Positions 52,302-60,988 of a stretch of 64,000 bases of DNA are shown here, piece by piece. The notes beneath the pieces are model-generated. The model saw nothing but the letters and a program-made list of their open reading frames with translations, was not told where the DNA came from and did no database searches. Position numbers and translations under genes: made by a program. How positions within the stretch are numbered: the first letter of the stretch is position 1; each line of letters starts with the position of its first letter. The DNA is from Bryobacteraceae bacterium (GTDB lineage Bacteria; Acidobacteriota; Terriglobia; Bryobacterales; Bryobacteraceae). Where the stretch lies: the NCBI GenBank assembly GCA_947458745.1, contig CANGYQ010000003.1, forward strand, positions 186,001-250,000. The letters are read 5' to 3'.

Positions 52302-52541
52302 CTAAACCACTACCCAACAACAATCAAGCGGGCGCGAACACCCACCTCCCACAAAGTGTACCACTTCCACCAGGGCGTTGGCTTCTATCGGCGTTTGGGG
52401 CCAGTCCCGTTTGCGCACCAGCACCCGGTTCAACTCCACTGCCACGCGCCCGGCATCCACCTGAAGATGATCCAGCAACCCGGTGACGGACAAGCCCTCC
52501 GGCACGCTCCGCCGCTCGCCATTCAGTACAATTTCGATCAA
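52302..52541 (-). CDS. thiS: Sulfur carrier protein ThiS with a C-terminal extension
   Basis: 79 residues of ubiquitin-like fold: MIEIVLNGERRSVPEGLSVT, LLDHLQVDAGRVAVELNRVL, VRKRDW and LVEVVHFVGGG. ThiS carries sulfur as a C-terminal Gly-Gly thiocarboxylate for thiamin thiazole synthesis, so the protein should end at GG. Here the frame runs 12 residues further (CSRPLDCCWVVV). Either the protein is processed, a stop codon has been lost, or a base is missing in the sequence. No other thi gene is in the window. It overlaps nothing but precedes secG by only six bases. Confidence 0.82.
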   Translation of the reverse strand: MIEIVLNGERRSVPEGLSVTGLLDHLQVDAGRVAVELNRVLVRKRDWPQTPIEANALVEVVHFVGGGCSRPLDCCWVVV

Positions 52542-52702
52542 ACCAACAGTCTACCCCTGTTTCCCGCGCCTGCCCACAGGGCCTCCCGGGCAAGCTTTTG
52601 CATGTTTTTCCGGTGATCTGGACAAAAGTCGAGAAAAATGGGGTGGCGGCCTTGCTATATTTATGTGTTGAGCTCCGCGTAGGGTGGAGCCGAAATTCTC
52701 GT

Positions 52703-53152
52703 ATGCCCAATTCGTACAGTGAAACTTATTTCCCCGTTCTGCTCCAGATGGTGTTGGCCACTGCGGTGGGGTTTGCCCTGGTTGCCCTGGGCGTGATTCT
52801 CGGGTACCGGGTGAAGAACAAGGTGAAGGATTCGCCCTATGAGTGCGGTGTTCAGCCCGTGGGGTCCGCCAAGGAGCGCTTTAGCGTCAAGTTCTACCTG
52901 GTGGCGATGTTGTTCATCCTGTTCGACATCGAAGCGATCTTCCTGTACCCCTGGGCGGTGGTGTACCGCGACCTGAACCATGGTGCCAACCGGATGTTCG
53001 GATTTGTGGAAATGTTGATCTTTGTGGTTTTGGTGCTGGCGGGCTTTTTCTACATCTGGAAGAAGGGCGTGCTGAACTGGCAGGCGGATCCGGGCCCGGC
53101 ATCGGTGCCACCGGCGAAAGCCCCGGCGGCCTATTCGTTGAGCGAGAAGTAA
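52703..53152 (+). CDS. nuoA: NADH-quinone oxidoreductase subunit A
   Basis: 149 residues, three membrane helices (about 10-32, 68-88 and 95-115). The conserved loop DSPYECGVQPVG (C at about 48) and FILFDIEAIFLYPWAVV are hallmarks of NuoA/ND3, part of the quinone-site region of complex I. I choose the ATG at 52703 (MPNSYSETYFPVLLQM); the open frame extends further upstream without homology. A TATATT at 52656-52661 might be a -10 element, although no clear -35 is seen. It is the first gene of the complex I operon; nuoC follows after 41 bases, with no nuoB between them. Confidence 0.96.
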   Translation: MPNSYSETYFPVLLQMVLATAVGFALVALGVILGYRVKNKVKDSPYECGVQPVGSAKERFSVKFYLVAMLFILFDIEAIFLYPWAVVYRDLNHGANRMFGFVEMLIFVVLVLAGFFYIWKKGVLNWQADPGPASVPPAKAPAAYSLSEK

Positions 53153-53193
53153 AGGTCGGGCAAGCTAGAGGATTTAAGGAAACCTTCGAAGGC

Positions 53194-53664
53194 ATGGACA
53201 ACTCTCATATCGCGGCCCTGGGTGGCCTGGTGCTGGAAGCATCGGACACGCTGAACGAGGCTACGGTTCACGTGGCCGCGGAAAAGATCATTGAAGTGCT
53301 AAGCCTGCTGAAGAGCCGGGGGTTTAACCGGTTGAGCGCCGTTTCGGGAGTGGACTGGCATCCGCGGGAGCCGCGCTTTGAGTTGGTCTACAATCTGCAC
53401 GCGCTGCCTCTCAAGGGCGGCAAGCAGGAACGGATCCGGGTGAAGTGCCGCGTTTCCGGTGCCGCGCCGGAGATTGCCTCCGCTGTCCCGGTGTGGGAAG
53501 GCGCGGGCTGGTATGAGCGCGAGATCTTTGACCTGCTGGGCGTTACTTTCACGGGCCACCCCGACATGCGCCGCCTGCTGATGCCGGAAGGCTGGGTGGG
53601 TCATCCGTTGCGCAAGGATTTTCCGATCCACGGTCACAAATACGATTACGCGGAGAACAAGTAG
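53194..53664 (+). CDS. nuoC: NADH-quinone oxidoreductase subunit C
   Basis: 156 residues, the 30-kDa subunit of the peripheral arm. The C-terminal signature WYEREIFDLLGVTFTGHPDMRRLLMPEGWVGHPLRKDFP is complete. It is a stand-alone NuoC, not fused to NuoB or NuoD. The ATG at 53194 is preceded by AAGGAAAC at suitable distance. It ends three bases before nuoD. In the usual 14-gene order nuoB would precede it; here nuoA does. Confidence 0.96.
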   Translation: MDNSHIAALGGLVLEASDTLNEATVHVAAEKIIEVLSLLKSRGFNRLSAVSGVDWHPREPRFELVYNLHALPLKGGKQERIRVKCRVSGAAPEIASAVPVWEGAGWYEREIFDLLGVTFTGHPDMRRLLMPEGWVGHPLRKDFPIHGHKYDYAENK

Positions 53665-53667
53665 ACA

Positions 53668-54906
53668 ATGGCCGATACTTTGGTGGCACCCGCTGACCTG
53701 GCGCCAGACGCGTTGAGTGCTGAGGCCCCCCGCAAGGGCAAACGTCTGATGACCCTGAATATGGGTCCGCAGCACCCTTCGACGCACGGCGTTTTGCGCA
53801 TTGTGCTGGAGCTGGATGGCGAAACCATTGTTTCCGCCAAGCCGGACCTGGGTTACTTGCACACGGGCATCGAAAAGGAAATGGAAGTGAAGACCTGGCA
53901 GCAGGCCGTCACTCTCACGGACCGCTGTGACTACCTGGCCAATCTTTCCAACAACCTGGCTTACGCGCTGGGTGTCGAAAAGATGCTGGGCCTGGAAGTG
54001 CCGGCCAAGGCGCAGGTCTCCCGGGTCATGTTGTGCGAGCTGACCAGGATCAATTCGCACCTGGTCTGGCTGGGTACGCACGCGCTCGACATGGGCGCGA
54101 TGAGCATGTTCTTCTACTGCATGCGCGAGCGGGAAGAAGTGCTGAAACTGTTTGAGATGTTCTCCGGCCAGCGCATGATGACCAGCTACATCCGCATCGG
54201 CGGCTTGGCGCTGGATCACCCCCGCGGCTGGGATAAGAAGGTCAAGGCCTTTGTGGACGACTTCCCCTCGAAGATCGACCAGTACGAAAGCCTGCTGGAC
54301 AACAACCCGATCTGGAAGCAGCGCACGATTGGCGTGGGCGCGCTGGATGTGGAGCGCATGATCGCGCTCGGCGTCAGCGGGCCGATGATTCGGGCGGCGG
54401 GCGTGCCTTGGGATGTCCGTGTTGACGAACCCTACTCGTCTTACGAGAAGTTCGGGGTCCGCGTTCCCACGGAGTTCACGAACAACGACGTCTATGATCG
54501 GTACCGCGTGCGCATGTTTGAGCTGCGCGAAAGCTGCCGGCTGGCCAAGGCGGCCATGGAAGCGATGCCGGAAGGTCCGTTCCAGGCTGATGCGCCCAAG
54601 ATCGTATTGCCGGACCGGGAGAAGATGAAGACCCAGATGGAGTCGCTCATCTATCACTTCAAGATCGTCACTGAAGGGTTCACGGTTCCCGCCGGTGAGG
54701 TATACGTGCCGGTGGAATCGCCGCGTGGCGAGATTGCCTATTACATCGTTTCCGACGGCGGCAATAAGCCCTACCGGGTGCATATGCGGACACCGAGCTT
54801 TGGCAATTTGCAGGCTCTCGAAGCATTATTTGACCGCAAGTCAATTGCCGACTCGATTGCGACACTGGGTTCGATGGACTTTGTGCTGGGAGACACGGAC
54901 CGCTAA
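53668..54906 (+). CDS. nuoD: NADH-quinone oxidoreductase subunit D
   Basis: 412 residues, the 49-kDa subunit, which with NuoB builds the quinone-binding pocket. Signature motifs are LNMGPQHPSTHGVLRIVLEL (about 29-48), LGYLHTGIEKEME, LTDRCDYLANLSNN, RINSHLVWLG and the C-terminal SIADSIATLGSMDFVLGDTDR. The conserved His and Tyr near the quinone head group (HPSTHG and TDRCDY) are present. The N-terminal 25 residues are variable and Ala-rich. It lies directly after nuoC. Confidence 0.97.
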   Translation: MADTLVAPADLAPDALSAEAPRKGKRLMTLNMGPQHPSTHGVLRIVLELDGETIVSAKPDLGYLHTGIEKEMEVKTWQQAVTLTDRCDYLANLSNNLAYALGVEKMLGLEVPAKAQVSRVMLCELTRINSHLVWLGTHALDMGAMSMFFYCMREREEVLKLFEMFSGQRMMTSYIRIGGLALDHPRGWDKKVKAFVDDFPSKIDQYESLLDNNPIWKQRTIGVGALDVERMIALGVSGPMIRAAGVPWDVRVDEPYSSYEKFGVRVPTEFTNNDVYDRYRVRMFELRESCRLAKAAMEAMPEGPFQADAPKIVLPDREKMKTQMESLIYHFKIVTEGFTVPAGEVYVPVESPRGEIAYYIVSDGGNKPYRVHMRTPSFGNLQALEALFDRKSIADSIATLGSMDFVLGDTDR

Positions 54907-54926
54907 GGGCCGCTTGAACTAATCTC

Positions 54927-55409
54927 ATGACCTTCTCGCCTGACTTAGAAGCGCGATTTGAAAAGCTGGTGGCCAGCTATCCGGAGGGCCGGACCCGCTC
55001 GGCAGTGATTCCGATGCTGATGTACGCCCAGGATGAATTGGGCGCGGTGACGCCCGAACTGGTGGCGGAAGTGGCCAAGCGCTGCAAGGTGCCGCCGATC
55101 CAGGTGGAAGAAGTGATCGGGTACTACTCGATGCTGCACCGTAAGCCGCAGGGGAAGTATCACGTGCAGGTATGTACGAATATTTCCTGCCTGCTGGTGG
55201 GGGGGGAAGAGCTTTACCATCACGCCTCCAAGAAGCTAGGTATCGGCCACAAGCAAACGACCGCCGACGGCATCTTTTCGCTCGAAGAAGTGGAATGCAT
55301 GGGGGCCTGTTCCTGGGCTCCGGCCGTTGAGATCAACTACGACTTCCATCACCATGTCACGGCCGAAAAGCTGGATGTGTTGCTGGACAGCCTGAAGAAG
55401 CCGCAATAG
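54927..55409 (+). CDS. nuoE: NADH-quinone oxidoreductase subunit E
   Basis: 160 residues, a thioredoxin-like subunit binding the [2Fe-2S] cluster N1a. Cluster ligands appear as CTNISC (Cys-x4-Cys, about 92-97) and CMGACSWAP (Cys-x3-Cys, about 132-136), in normal spacing. It pairs with NuoF in the NADH-oxidising flavoprotein module. It lies 20 bases after nuoD and seven bases before nuoF. Confidence 0.96.
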   Translation: MTFSPDLEARFEKLVASYPEGRTRSAVIPMLMYAQDELGAVTPELVAEVAKRCKVPPIQVEEVIGYYSMLHRKPQGKYHVQVCTNISCLLVGGEELYHHASKKLGIGHKQTTADGIFSLEEVECMGACSWAPAVEINYDFHHHVTAEKLDVLLDSLKKPQ

Positions 55410-55416
55410 AAACGAT

Positions 55417-56739
55417 ATGCTTTTCAACGAACCGCACCCGCTAGAAACCAGAGTCCTCACCAAGCGCATGCATGAGCCGGGCTACAACGGCACAGTGGAA
55501 GCGTATGAACGGTATGGCGGCTACAAGCAGTTTTTGAAGGCCGTGGAAATGACCCCCGACGACATCATCGGGGAAGTGAAGACCTCCAACCTGCGTGGCC
55601 GCGGCGGCGCCGGGTTCCCGACGGGCATGAAGTGGGGCTTTGTGCCCCGGCAATCGCCCAAGCCCAAGTACATTGTGGTCAACGGCGACGAAAGCGAACC
55701 GGGCACCTGCAAAGATCGCGTGCTGATCGAGAATGATCCGCACCTGCTGATCGAGGGTTGTCTGATTGCGGCACGTGTCGTGGGGGCCGAGCGCGGCTAT
55801 GTCTATATTCGTGGCGAATACCGCTACCTGATCGACATCATGGAGCGGGCCATTGATGAGGCGTATCGCGCCGGATGGCTGGGTAAGAACATTAAGGGCA
55901 CCGGGATCAACTTTGATCTTCGCGCGCATTCCGGCGCTGGCGCCTATGAGTGTGGCGAGGAATCGGCGTTGCTGGAATCGCTGGAAGGCAAGCGCGGCAA
56001 TCCTCGCATCCGTCCGCCGTTTCCGGCCGTGGCCGGTCTTTATGCCAGCCCCACGGTGTTGAATAACGTTGAGACATTCGCCGCGGTGCCGTCCATTCTC
56101 GAAATGGGTGGCAAGGCCTGGGCGGATCTGGGTATCGAGAAGGCGGGCGGCACTAAGCTGACCTGCTTGACGGGCCACTTCAATAAGCCCGGTGTGTATG
56201 AGCTGACGTTGGGCTTCCCAGTCGAAAAAATGATCAATGAAGTCGGCGGCGGCGTGCGGGGCGGCCGGAAGATGAAGGCGTTCATCCCTGGCGGTTCGTC
56301 GTGCCCGGTGCTGACTGGTGATGAAGCCTGGCCGCTGAACATGGATTACGATTCCATGGCCAAGGCGGGCAGCATGCTGGGTTCGGGCGGCGTCATCCTG
56401 ATGGATGAAACCACCGACATGGTGAAGGCAGCGCTGCGCATCATGCACTTCTACGCGCATGAAAGCTGTGGCTGGTGTATTCCCTGCCGTGAGGGCACGG
56501 CGTGGCTGAAGAAACTGCTGACGCGTCTCGATGCTGGCTCCGGGTCGGCGCGCGATATCGATCTGGTGGGTGACTTGGCTAAGAACATGTTGGGCCGGAC
56601 GTTCTGCCCGCTGGGAGACGCCGCGGCGCTGCCGACCATGTCGATTGTGAAGAAGTTCCGGCATGAGTTTGAGGCCAAGTTGAGCCGCCCGGTATCGGTT
56701 CCCGTCACGTCGCCGGATCAATTGGTGTCACTGGGTTAA
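55417..56739 (+). CDS. nuoF: NADH-quinone oxidoreductase subunit F
   Basis: 440 residues, the NADH- and FMN-binding subunit. Motifs are LRGRGGAGFPTGMKW (NADH/FMN loop, about 61-75), NGDESEPGTCKDR (about 91-103), and GAGAYECGEESALLESLEGK, with the N3 [4Fe-4S] ligands in ESCGWCIPCREGT (about 348-360) and a later Cys in GRTFCPLGD. It is complete and of normal length. With NuoE and NuoG it forms the electron-input module, so this operon encodes an NADH-oxidising complex rather than an 11-subunit form. Confidence 0.97.
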   Translation: MLFNEPHPLETRVLTKRMHEPGYNGTVEAYERYGGYKQFLKAVEMTPDDIIGEVKTSNLRGRGGAGFPTGMKWGFVPRQSPKPKYIVVNGDESEPGTCKDRVLIENDPHLLIEGCLIAARVVGAERGYVYIRGEYRYLIDIMERAIDEAYRAGWLGKNIKGTGINFDLRAHSGAGAYECGEESALLESLEGKRGNPRIRPPFPAVAGLYASPTVLNNVETFAAVPSILEMGGKAWADLGIEKAGGTKLTCLTGHFNKPGVYELTLGFPVEKMINEVGGGVRGGRKMKAFIPGGSSCPVLTGDEAWPLNMDYDSMAKAGSMLGSGGVILMDETTDMVKAALRIMHFYAHESCGWCIPCREGTAWLKKLLTRLDAGSGSARDIDLVGDLAKNMLGRTFCPLGDAAALPTMSIVKKFRHEFEAKLSRPVSVPVTSPDQLVSLG

Positions 56740-56773
56740 CCGGGCTGGGTTAAAGAGGAACGAGACAAGCGAG

Positions 56774-58867
56774 ATGATGACCGCAACCCCTACCGAAGTG
56801 ACGACCGTAACGCTCTCCATCAATGGACAGAGCGTGACGGCGCCCGCAGGCACGCTGCTGATCGAAGTCTGCAAGAAGCTGGGTGCAGAAGTGCCGGCCT
56901 TCTGCTACTACGAAGGCTTCTCGCTGCAAGCGGCCTGCCGGATGTGTCTGGTGGAGATCGAGAAGTTTCCGAAGCTGCAAGCCTCCTGCACTATTCCGGT
57001 GTCGGAAGGCATGGTGGTGCGCACTGAATCTCCGGCCGTGGTCGCCGCGCGCAAGGACATGCTGGAGTTCCTGCTGTCGAACCACCCCCTGGACTGTCCG
57101 GTCTGCGACAAGGGCGGCGAGTGCGAACTGCAGGACATGACCTTCCGCTACGGCGCGGGCGAATCGCGGTTTACCGAAATCAAGGTCCACACCCCGGAAA
57201 AGCAGTGGAGCCCGGTGGTGTTCTATGACGCACCGCGTTGCATTCTGTGCTACCGCTGCGTGCGGGTTTGCGATGAAGGGTTGGGTGTGGGCGCGCTGGG
57301 TATCCAATACCGCGGCGTGGGGGCGGAAATCATCCCCAACATGGGTGATCACCTCAACTGCGATGAGTGTGGTGCATGTATCGACATCTGTCCGGTGGGC
57401 GCGCTGACCAGCGGTGCTTATCGCTACAAGACGCGGCCGTGGGAAATGAATCATGTGGGCACGGTCTGCACGCATTGCTCCAACGGCTGCAAGACCACGC
57501 TGGGTGTTCGCACCGATGAGATCATCCGCGGCAACAATCGGGACCACTCAGGCATCAACGGCGAATTCCTTTGCGGCAAGGGCCGCTATGCGTTTGACTT
57601 CAACAAGCACGAAGACCGGCTTACCTCCCCACTGATCCGCAAGGACGGCCAGTTGGTGGAGGTCTCCTGGTCGGAAGCATTGAAGGCGGTGGCGACGAAG
57701 TTCTCTGAAACCCAGGCGGCCGGTGGGTCGTTTGGCGTGATCGGCGGTGTGCACTCGACCAATGAGGAAAACTACTTCCTGCAAAAGTTCGCCCGCCAAG
57801 GTTTGAAGACGGCCAACATCGACCATCAGCGCACGGGCGATGTGCCCGCGTTGCTCGATGCGCTGTCCGGCAAGTCCGATGTGCTGGCCACTACGGACGA
57901 CCTCTACAACACAGCGGCGGCGCTGGTAATCGGGTCCGACCTGGCCCAGCAGCATCCGTTCCTGGCCTATCAATTGCGCGCCAATGGCCGCCACCACAAC
58001 GCTCGCGTCTATACAGTGACGCCGGGCAAGGTGCGGGAAGCAGACTACGCGGCGGCTTCGCTGATCTATGGTTCCACCGCCGAGCTGTTTGCCAAGCTTG
58101 ACGAACTGCGGGACCGGCTGAAGGCGGAACCGGAGCTGGTGATTCTGTTCTCGGATGCCGTAAAGGGCGCTGATGTGGCGAAGTTGGTGGCTTACGGCGA
58201 CTCGCTCGGCATCAAGGTGAAGTATGTGGCGCTGGTCGATTACTCGAATTCGCGCGGCGCGCTCGACATGGGCTTGCTGCCGACGCTGGGGCCGGGCTAT
58301 CACGCCGCTCCGGTGAGCGGCCTCGCTGCTCCGGACATGCTAGCCGCGGGGCTGGATGTTTTGTGGGTGATGGGGGCTGACCCCGGTAAGGGCAATGCCA
58401 AATTCACGGTGGTGCAGGATATGTTCCTGACGCCCACGGCGGCCGCGGCCGACATTGTCCTGCCTTCGGCTTCGGCTTATGAGAAGTCTGGAACGGTCAC
58501 CAACGTTTGCGGTCAGGTTCAGAAATTGAAGCCCGCTGTCCGCACGATGGGCACGAAGCCGGACCTGGAGATCATGGGCTTGATCGCTCGTGAGATGGGC
58601 CTGAATCTGGGCATCTGGACGCATGATCATGTTTTGACGGAGATTCGATCGAGCGTGGCTGGGTATAATGTGCCATTGCCTGTCATCCAGACCGGAGGCG
58701 CCGCGCAGGCGCAACCGGTGAACGGCCGGGTGCCGCTCGATGGACGGCCGGAGCTAGTGCAGTCCGCGCAAGACACGCTGTTCACTTCGGGTACGCTGGG
58801 GCGTTATTCCAAAGCGCTAACCTCGGTGATCGAGTATCCGGGCAAGTTGTACTCGGACAACCAATGA
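56774..58867 (+). CDS. nuoG: NADH-quinone oxidoreductase subunit G
   Basis: 697 residues. The N-terminal [2Fe-2S] ferredoxin domain has CRMCLVEIE. The His/Cys cluster N5 motif is HPLDCPVCDKGGECELQDM. The N4 [4Fe-4S] set is CILCYRCVRVCDE with CDECGACIDICPVGALT. A fourth set, CTHCSNGCKTTLGV, opens the molybdopterin-oxidoreductase-like domain (about 230-690), corresponding to the N7 region kept in some bacteria. Length is short relative to E. coli (908) but close to other lineages. The start is ATG 56774 or 56777. Its stop overlaps nuoH (ATGA). Confidence 0.95.
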   Translation: MMTATPTEVTTVTLSINGQSVTAPAGTLLIEVCKKLGAEVPAFCYYEGFSLQAACRMCLVEIEKFPKLQASCTIPVSEGMVVRTESPAVVAARKDMLEFLLSNHPLDCPVCDKGGECELQDMTFRYGAGESRFTEIKVHTPEKQWSPVVFYDAPRCILCYRCVRVCDEGLGVGALGIQYRGVGAEIIPNMGDHLNCDECGACIDICPVGALTSGAYRYKTRPWEMNHVGTVCTHCSNGCKTTLGVRTDEIIRGNNRDHSGINGEFLCGKGRYAFDFNKHEDRLTSPLIRKDGQLVEVSWSEALKAVATKFSETQAAGGSFGVIGGVHSTNEENYFLQKFARQGLKTANIDHQRTGDVPALLDALSGKSDVLATTDDLYNTAAALVIGSDLAQQHPFLAYQLRANGRHHNARVYTVTPGKVREADYAAASLIYGSTAELFAKLDELRDRLKAEPELVILFSDAVKGADVAKLVAYGDSLGIKVKYVALVDYSNSRGALDMGLLPTLGPGYHAAPVSGLAAPDMLAAGLDVLWVMGADPGKGNAKFTVVQDMFLTPTAAAADIVLPSASAYEKSGTVTNVCGQVQKLKPAVRTMGTKPDLEIMGLIAREMGLNLGIWTHDHVLTEIRSSVAGYNVPLPVIQTGGAAQAQPVNGRVPLDGRPELVQSAQDTLFTSGTLGRYSKALTSVIEYPGKLYSDNQ

Positions 58868-60057
58868 ACTATTTTCTTCTGACGTTGATTAAGGCGGGCT
58901 TGATCGCCTTCGTGTTGGTCACCGTGCTGGCCTACCTGGTGTGGGTGGAGCGCAAGGTGCTGGCCCATATTCAGTTGCGAGTAGGTCCGAATCGCGTGGG
59001 GCCGCACGGGTTGCTGCAGCCGCTGTCGGACTTGGTGAAGCTGTTGTTCAAAGAAGGCTTCATCCCCTCGCACGTCAATCTGTTCTTCTACCTGCTGGCG
59101 CCATTTATGGCGGTGGCCTTGTCGCTGGGGTCCATCGCAGTTATTCCTCTGGGTCCGCAGATCGATGTGTTCGGCATCAAGACCAACCTGGGGCTGGCGG
59201 ATGTCAACATCGGCATTCTTTTCATGCTGGGCTTGGGGTCACTCGGTGTCTACGGCGTGGCGCTGGCCGGCTGGGCTTCGAACAACAAGTACGCTCTCAT
59301 CGGTGGCTTGCGCAGCGCGGCGCAGATGATCAGCTACGAGCTGCCGCTGGCGCTGGCGATTGTCGCGCCGCTGCTGATGTTCAACACGCTCTCGTTCCGG
59401 GAAGTGGTGGACGCGCAGGGCGGTTATCTGTTCGGCTTCATCCCGCAGTGGGCGATCTTCCAACTGCCGGTTCCGCAGTTGATCAGCTTCATCATCTTCC
59501 TGATCGCGGCCTTTGCGGAAACCAACCGCATCCCGTTCGACTTGCCGGAAGCGGAAAACGAGCTGGTGGCCGGTTTCCACACGGAATACTCCTCGATGCT
59601 GTTCGCGGCGTTTTTCACCGCTGAATATGGCCACATCACCACGGCTTGCATGGTGGCTTCGGTCCTGTTTCTGGGTGGCTGGCAGCCGCTTTGGCCCGCC
59701 GCTTATGGCTCGGACTTCTTCCCGGTGGTCGCCCACTGGTTCTTCGCTGCCATCTGCTTCTGGCATGCCCGGCAACCTGCCCGTAGCTATGACCGCTACA
59801 CGATGCCGATCCTGGGAATCATCCTGTTCGGCGCGGGTGGCCTCTTCCTGGTGCCTTTCCTGAAGCCGATTCTGGTGCCGTTGTTCTGGTTCCTGTCGAA
59901 GGTCGCCTTCCTGATCTTTACCTTTGTCTGGGTTCGCGGCACGCTGCCGCGCTTCCGCTATGACCAGCTGATGCGGTTCACCTGGACTTTCCTGTTCCCC
60001 GTGGCGCTGGTCAACCTGCTGATAACGGGCCTGCTGGTGGCCCTGACTACGAAATGA
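58864..60057 (+). CDS. nuoH: NADH-quinone oxidoreductase subunit H
   Basis: 397 residues with eight or more membrane helices; it links the quinone site to the proton channels. Signatures are VERKVLAHIQLRVGPNRVGP (about 30-49), KEGFIPSHVNL, MISYELPLALAI and the charged loop FAETNRIPFDLPEAENELVAGFHTEYSS. The conserved Glu residues are intact. It starts with ATGA overlap on nuoG. In the standard order nuoI would come next, but nuoJ follows after 52 bases with no gene between. Confidence 0.96.
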   Translation: MNYFLLTLIKAGLIAFVLVTVLAYLVWVERKVLAHIQLRVGPNRVGPHGLLQPLSDLVKLLFKEGFIPSHVNLFFYLLAPFMAVALSLGSIAVIPLGPQIDVFGIKTNLGLADVNIGILFMLGLGSLGVYGVALAGWASNNKYALIGGLRSAAQMISYELPLALAIVAPLLMFNTLSFREVVDAQGGYLFGFIPQWAIFQLPVPQLISFIIFLIAAFAETNRIPFDLPEAENELVAGFHTEYSSMLFAAFFTAEYGHITTACMVASVLFLGGWQPLWPAAYGSDFFPVVAHWFFAAICFWHARQPARSYDRYTMPILGIILFGAGGLFLVPFLKPILVPLFWFLSKVAFLIFTFVWVRGTLPRFRYDQLMRFTWTFLFPVALVNLLITGLLVALTTK

Positions 60058-60109
60058 GACTGGACCATCATATGAGGCCTATCAAGAGTAAAAGGAACGG
60101 TACCCGGCC

Positions 60110-60619
60110 ATGATGGGTGTGATCCTATTCGCTATTTTCGCCACCGCGGCGATTGCCTGTGCCATCAACCTCGTGTTGCAGCGCCACCCGGTAACCAGCG
60201 CGCTGTCGCTGATCGGGGTGATGGGCTCCCTGGCGGTTCTCTATCTTTTGCTGGGCGCTGAGTTCATTGCGGCCGTTCAGTTGATTGTGTACGCCGGTGC
60301 CATCATGGTGCTGTTCCTGTTCGTCATCATGCTGCTGAATGCGGGTGAGGAACGCAAAATACCCGGCAAGAGCATGGTCAGCAAGCTGATCGGGTTGCCC
60401 GTATTTGTGCTGTTCCTGGGCGTGGTGGCTTACCTGATCCAGACCCAATACACGCACGCCGGCTCTCCGGTGGAGTTCGATGCCTTTACCGGCGGCGGCC
60501 CCCGAGAAGTGGGTATGGCGCTGTTCACCACCTACCTGCTGCCTTTTGAAGTGACTTCTGTTCTGATCCTGATCGCGATCCTGGGCGCCATTGTGCTGGC
60601 CCGCAAGGAGATCGACTAA
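60110..60619 (+). CDS. nuoJ: NADH-quinone oxidoreductase subunit J
   Basis: 169 residues with five membrane helices. The family core LLLGAEFIAAVQLIVYAGAIMVLFLFVIMLLN (about 44-75) contains the pi-bulge helix of ND6/NuoJ. The C-terminus (FEVTSVLILIAILGAIVLAR) is also standard. It begins at ATG 60110 (or the next codon, 60113). The following nuoK starts 25 bases after the stop. Confidence 0.96.
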   Translation: MMGVILFAIFATAAIACAINLVLQRHPVTSALSLIGVMGSLAVLYLLLGAEFIAAVQLIVYAGAIMVLFLFVIMLLNAGEERKIPGKSMVSKLIGLPVFVLFLGVVAYLIQTQYTHAGSPVEFDAFTGGGPREVGMALFTTYLLPFEVTSVLILIAILGAIVLARKEID

Positions 60620-60644
60620 GCCCCGGCCTGGAGGCTCAAACGCC

Positions 60645-60980
60645 ATGGACTTTACCCTTCCTCCTCTCCCAATTTCGGCCATCCCGATGTCCGCCTACCT
60701 GATCCTGAGTGCGATCTTGTTTGGCTTGGGCATCTGCGGGTTCATGTTCCGCCGGAACCTGATCACGGTGTTTATGTCCATCGAATTGATGCTGAACGCC
60801 GTCAATTTGAGCTTTGTCGCCTTCTCTCATCAGATGAAGCAGGCGGACGGGCAAATCTATAGTTTCTTTGTGATGGTGGTGGCAGCGGCCGAGGCGGCCG
60901 TGGGTCTGGCGATCATCTTGACGGTTTTCAAGAACCGCGAAACGCTTGAAGTAGACGAAGTCGACAATCTGAAACTGTAA
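60645..60980 (+). CDS. nuoK: NADH-quinone oxidoreductase subunit K
   Basis: 111 residues, three membrane helices. The motifs FRRNLITVFMSIELMLNAVN (with the channel Glu in SIELM) and VAAAEAAVGLAIILTVFKN (second Glu) are intact. The start is ATG 60645 after GGAGG; the internal Met at residue 15 (MSAYLILSAILFG) is the other common start. Spacing to nuoL is eight bases. Confidence 0.96.
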   Translation: MDFTLPPLPISAIPMSAYLILSAILFGLGICGFMFRRNLITVFMSIELMLNAVNLSFVAFSHQMKQADGQIYSFFVMVVAAAEAAVGLAIILTVFKNRETLEVDEVDNLKL

Positions 60981-60988
60981 CCAACATC

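Noticed and set aside
53299-54783. 494-codon minus-strand frame
   Set aside because: It is antisense to nuoC and nuoD, both of which carry complete family signatures.
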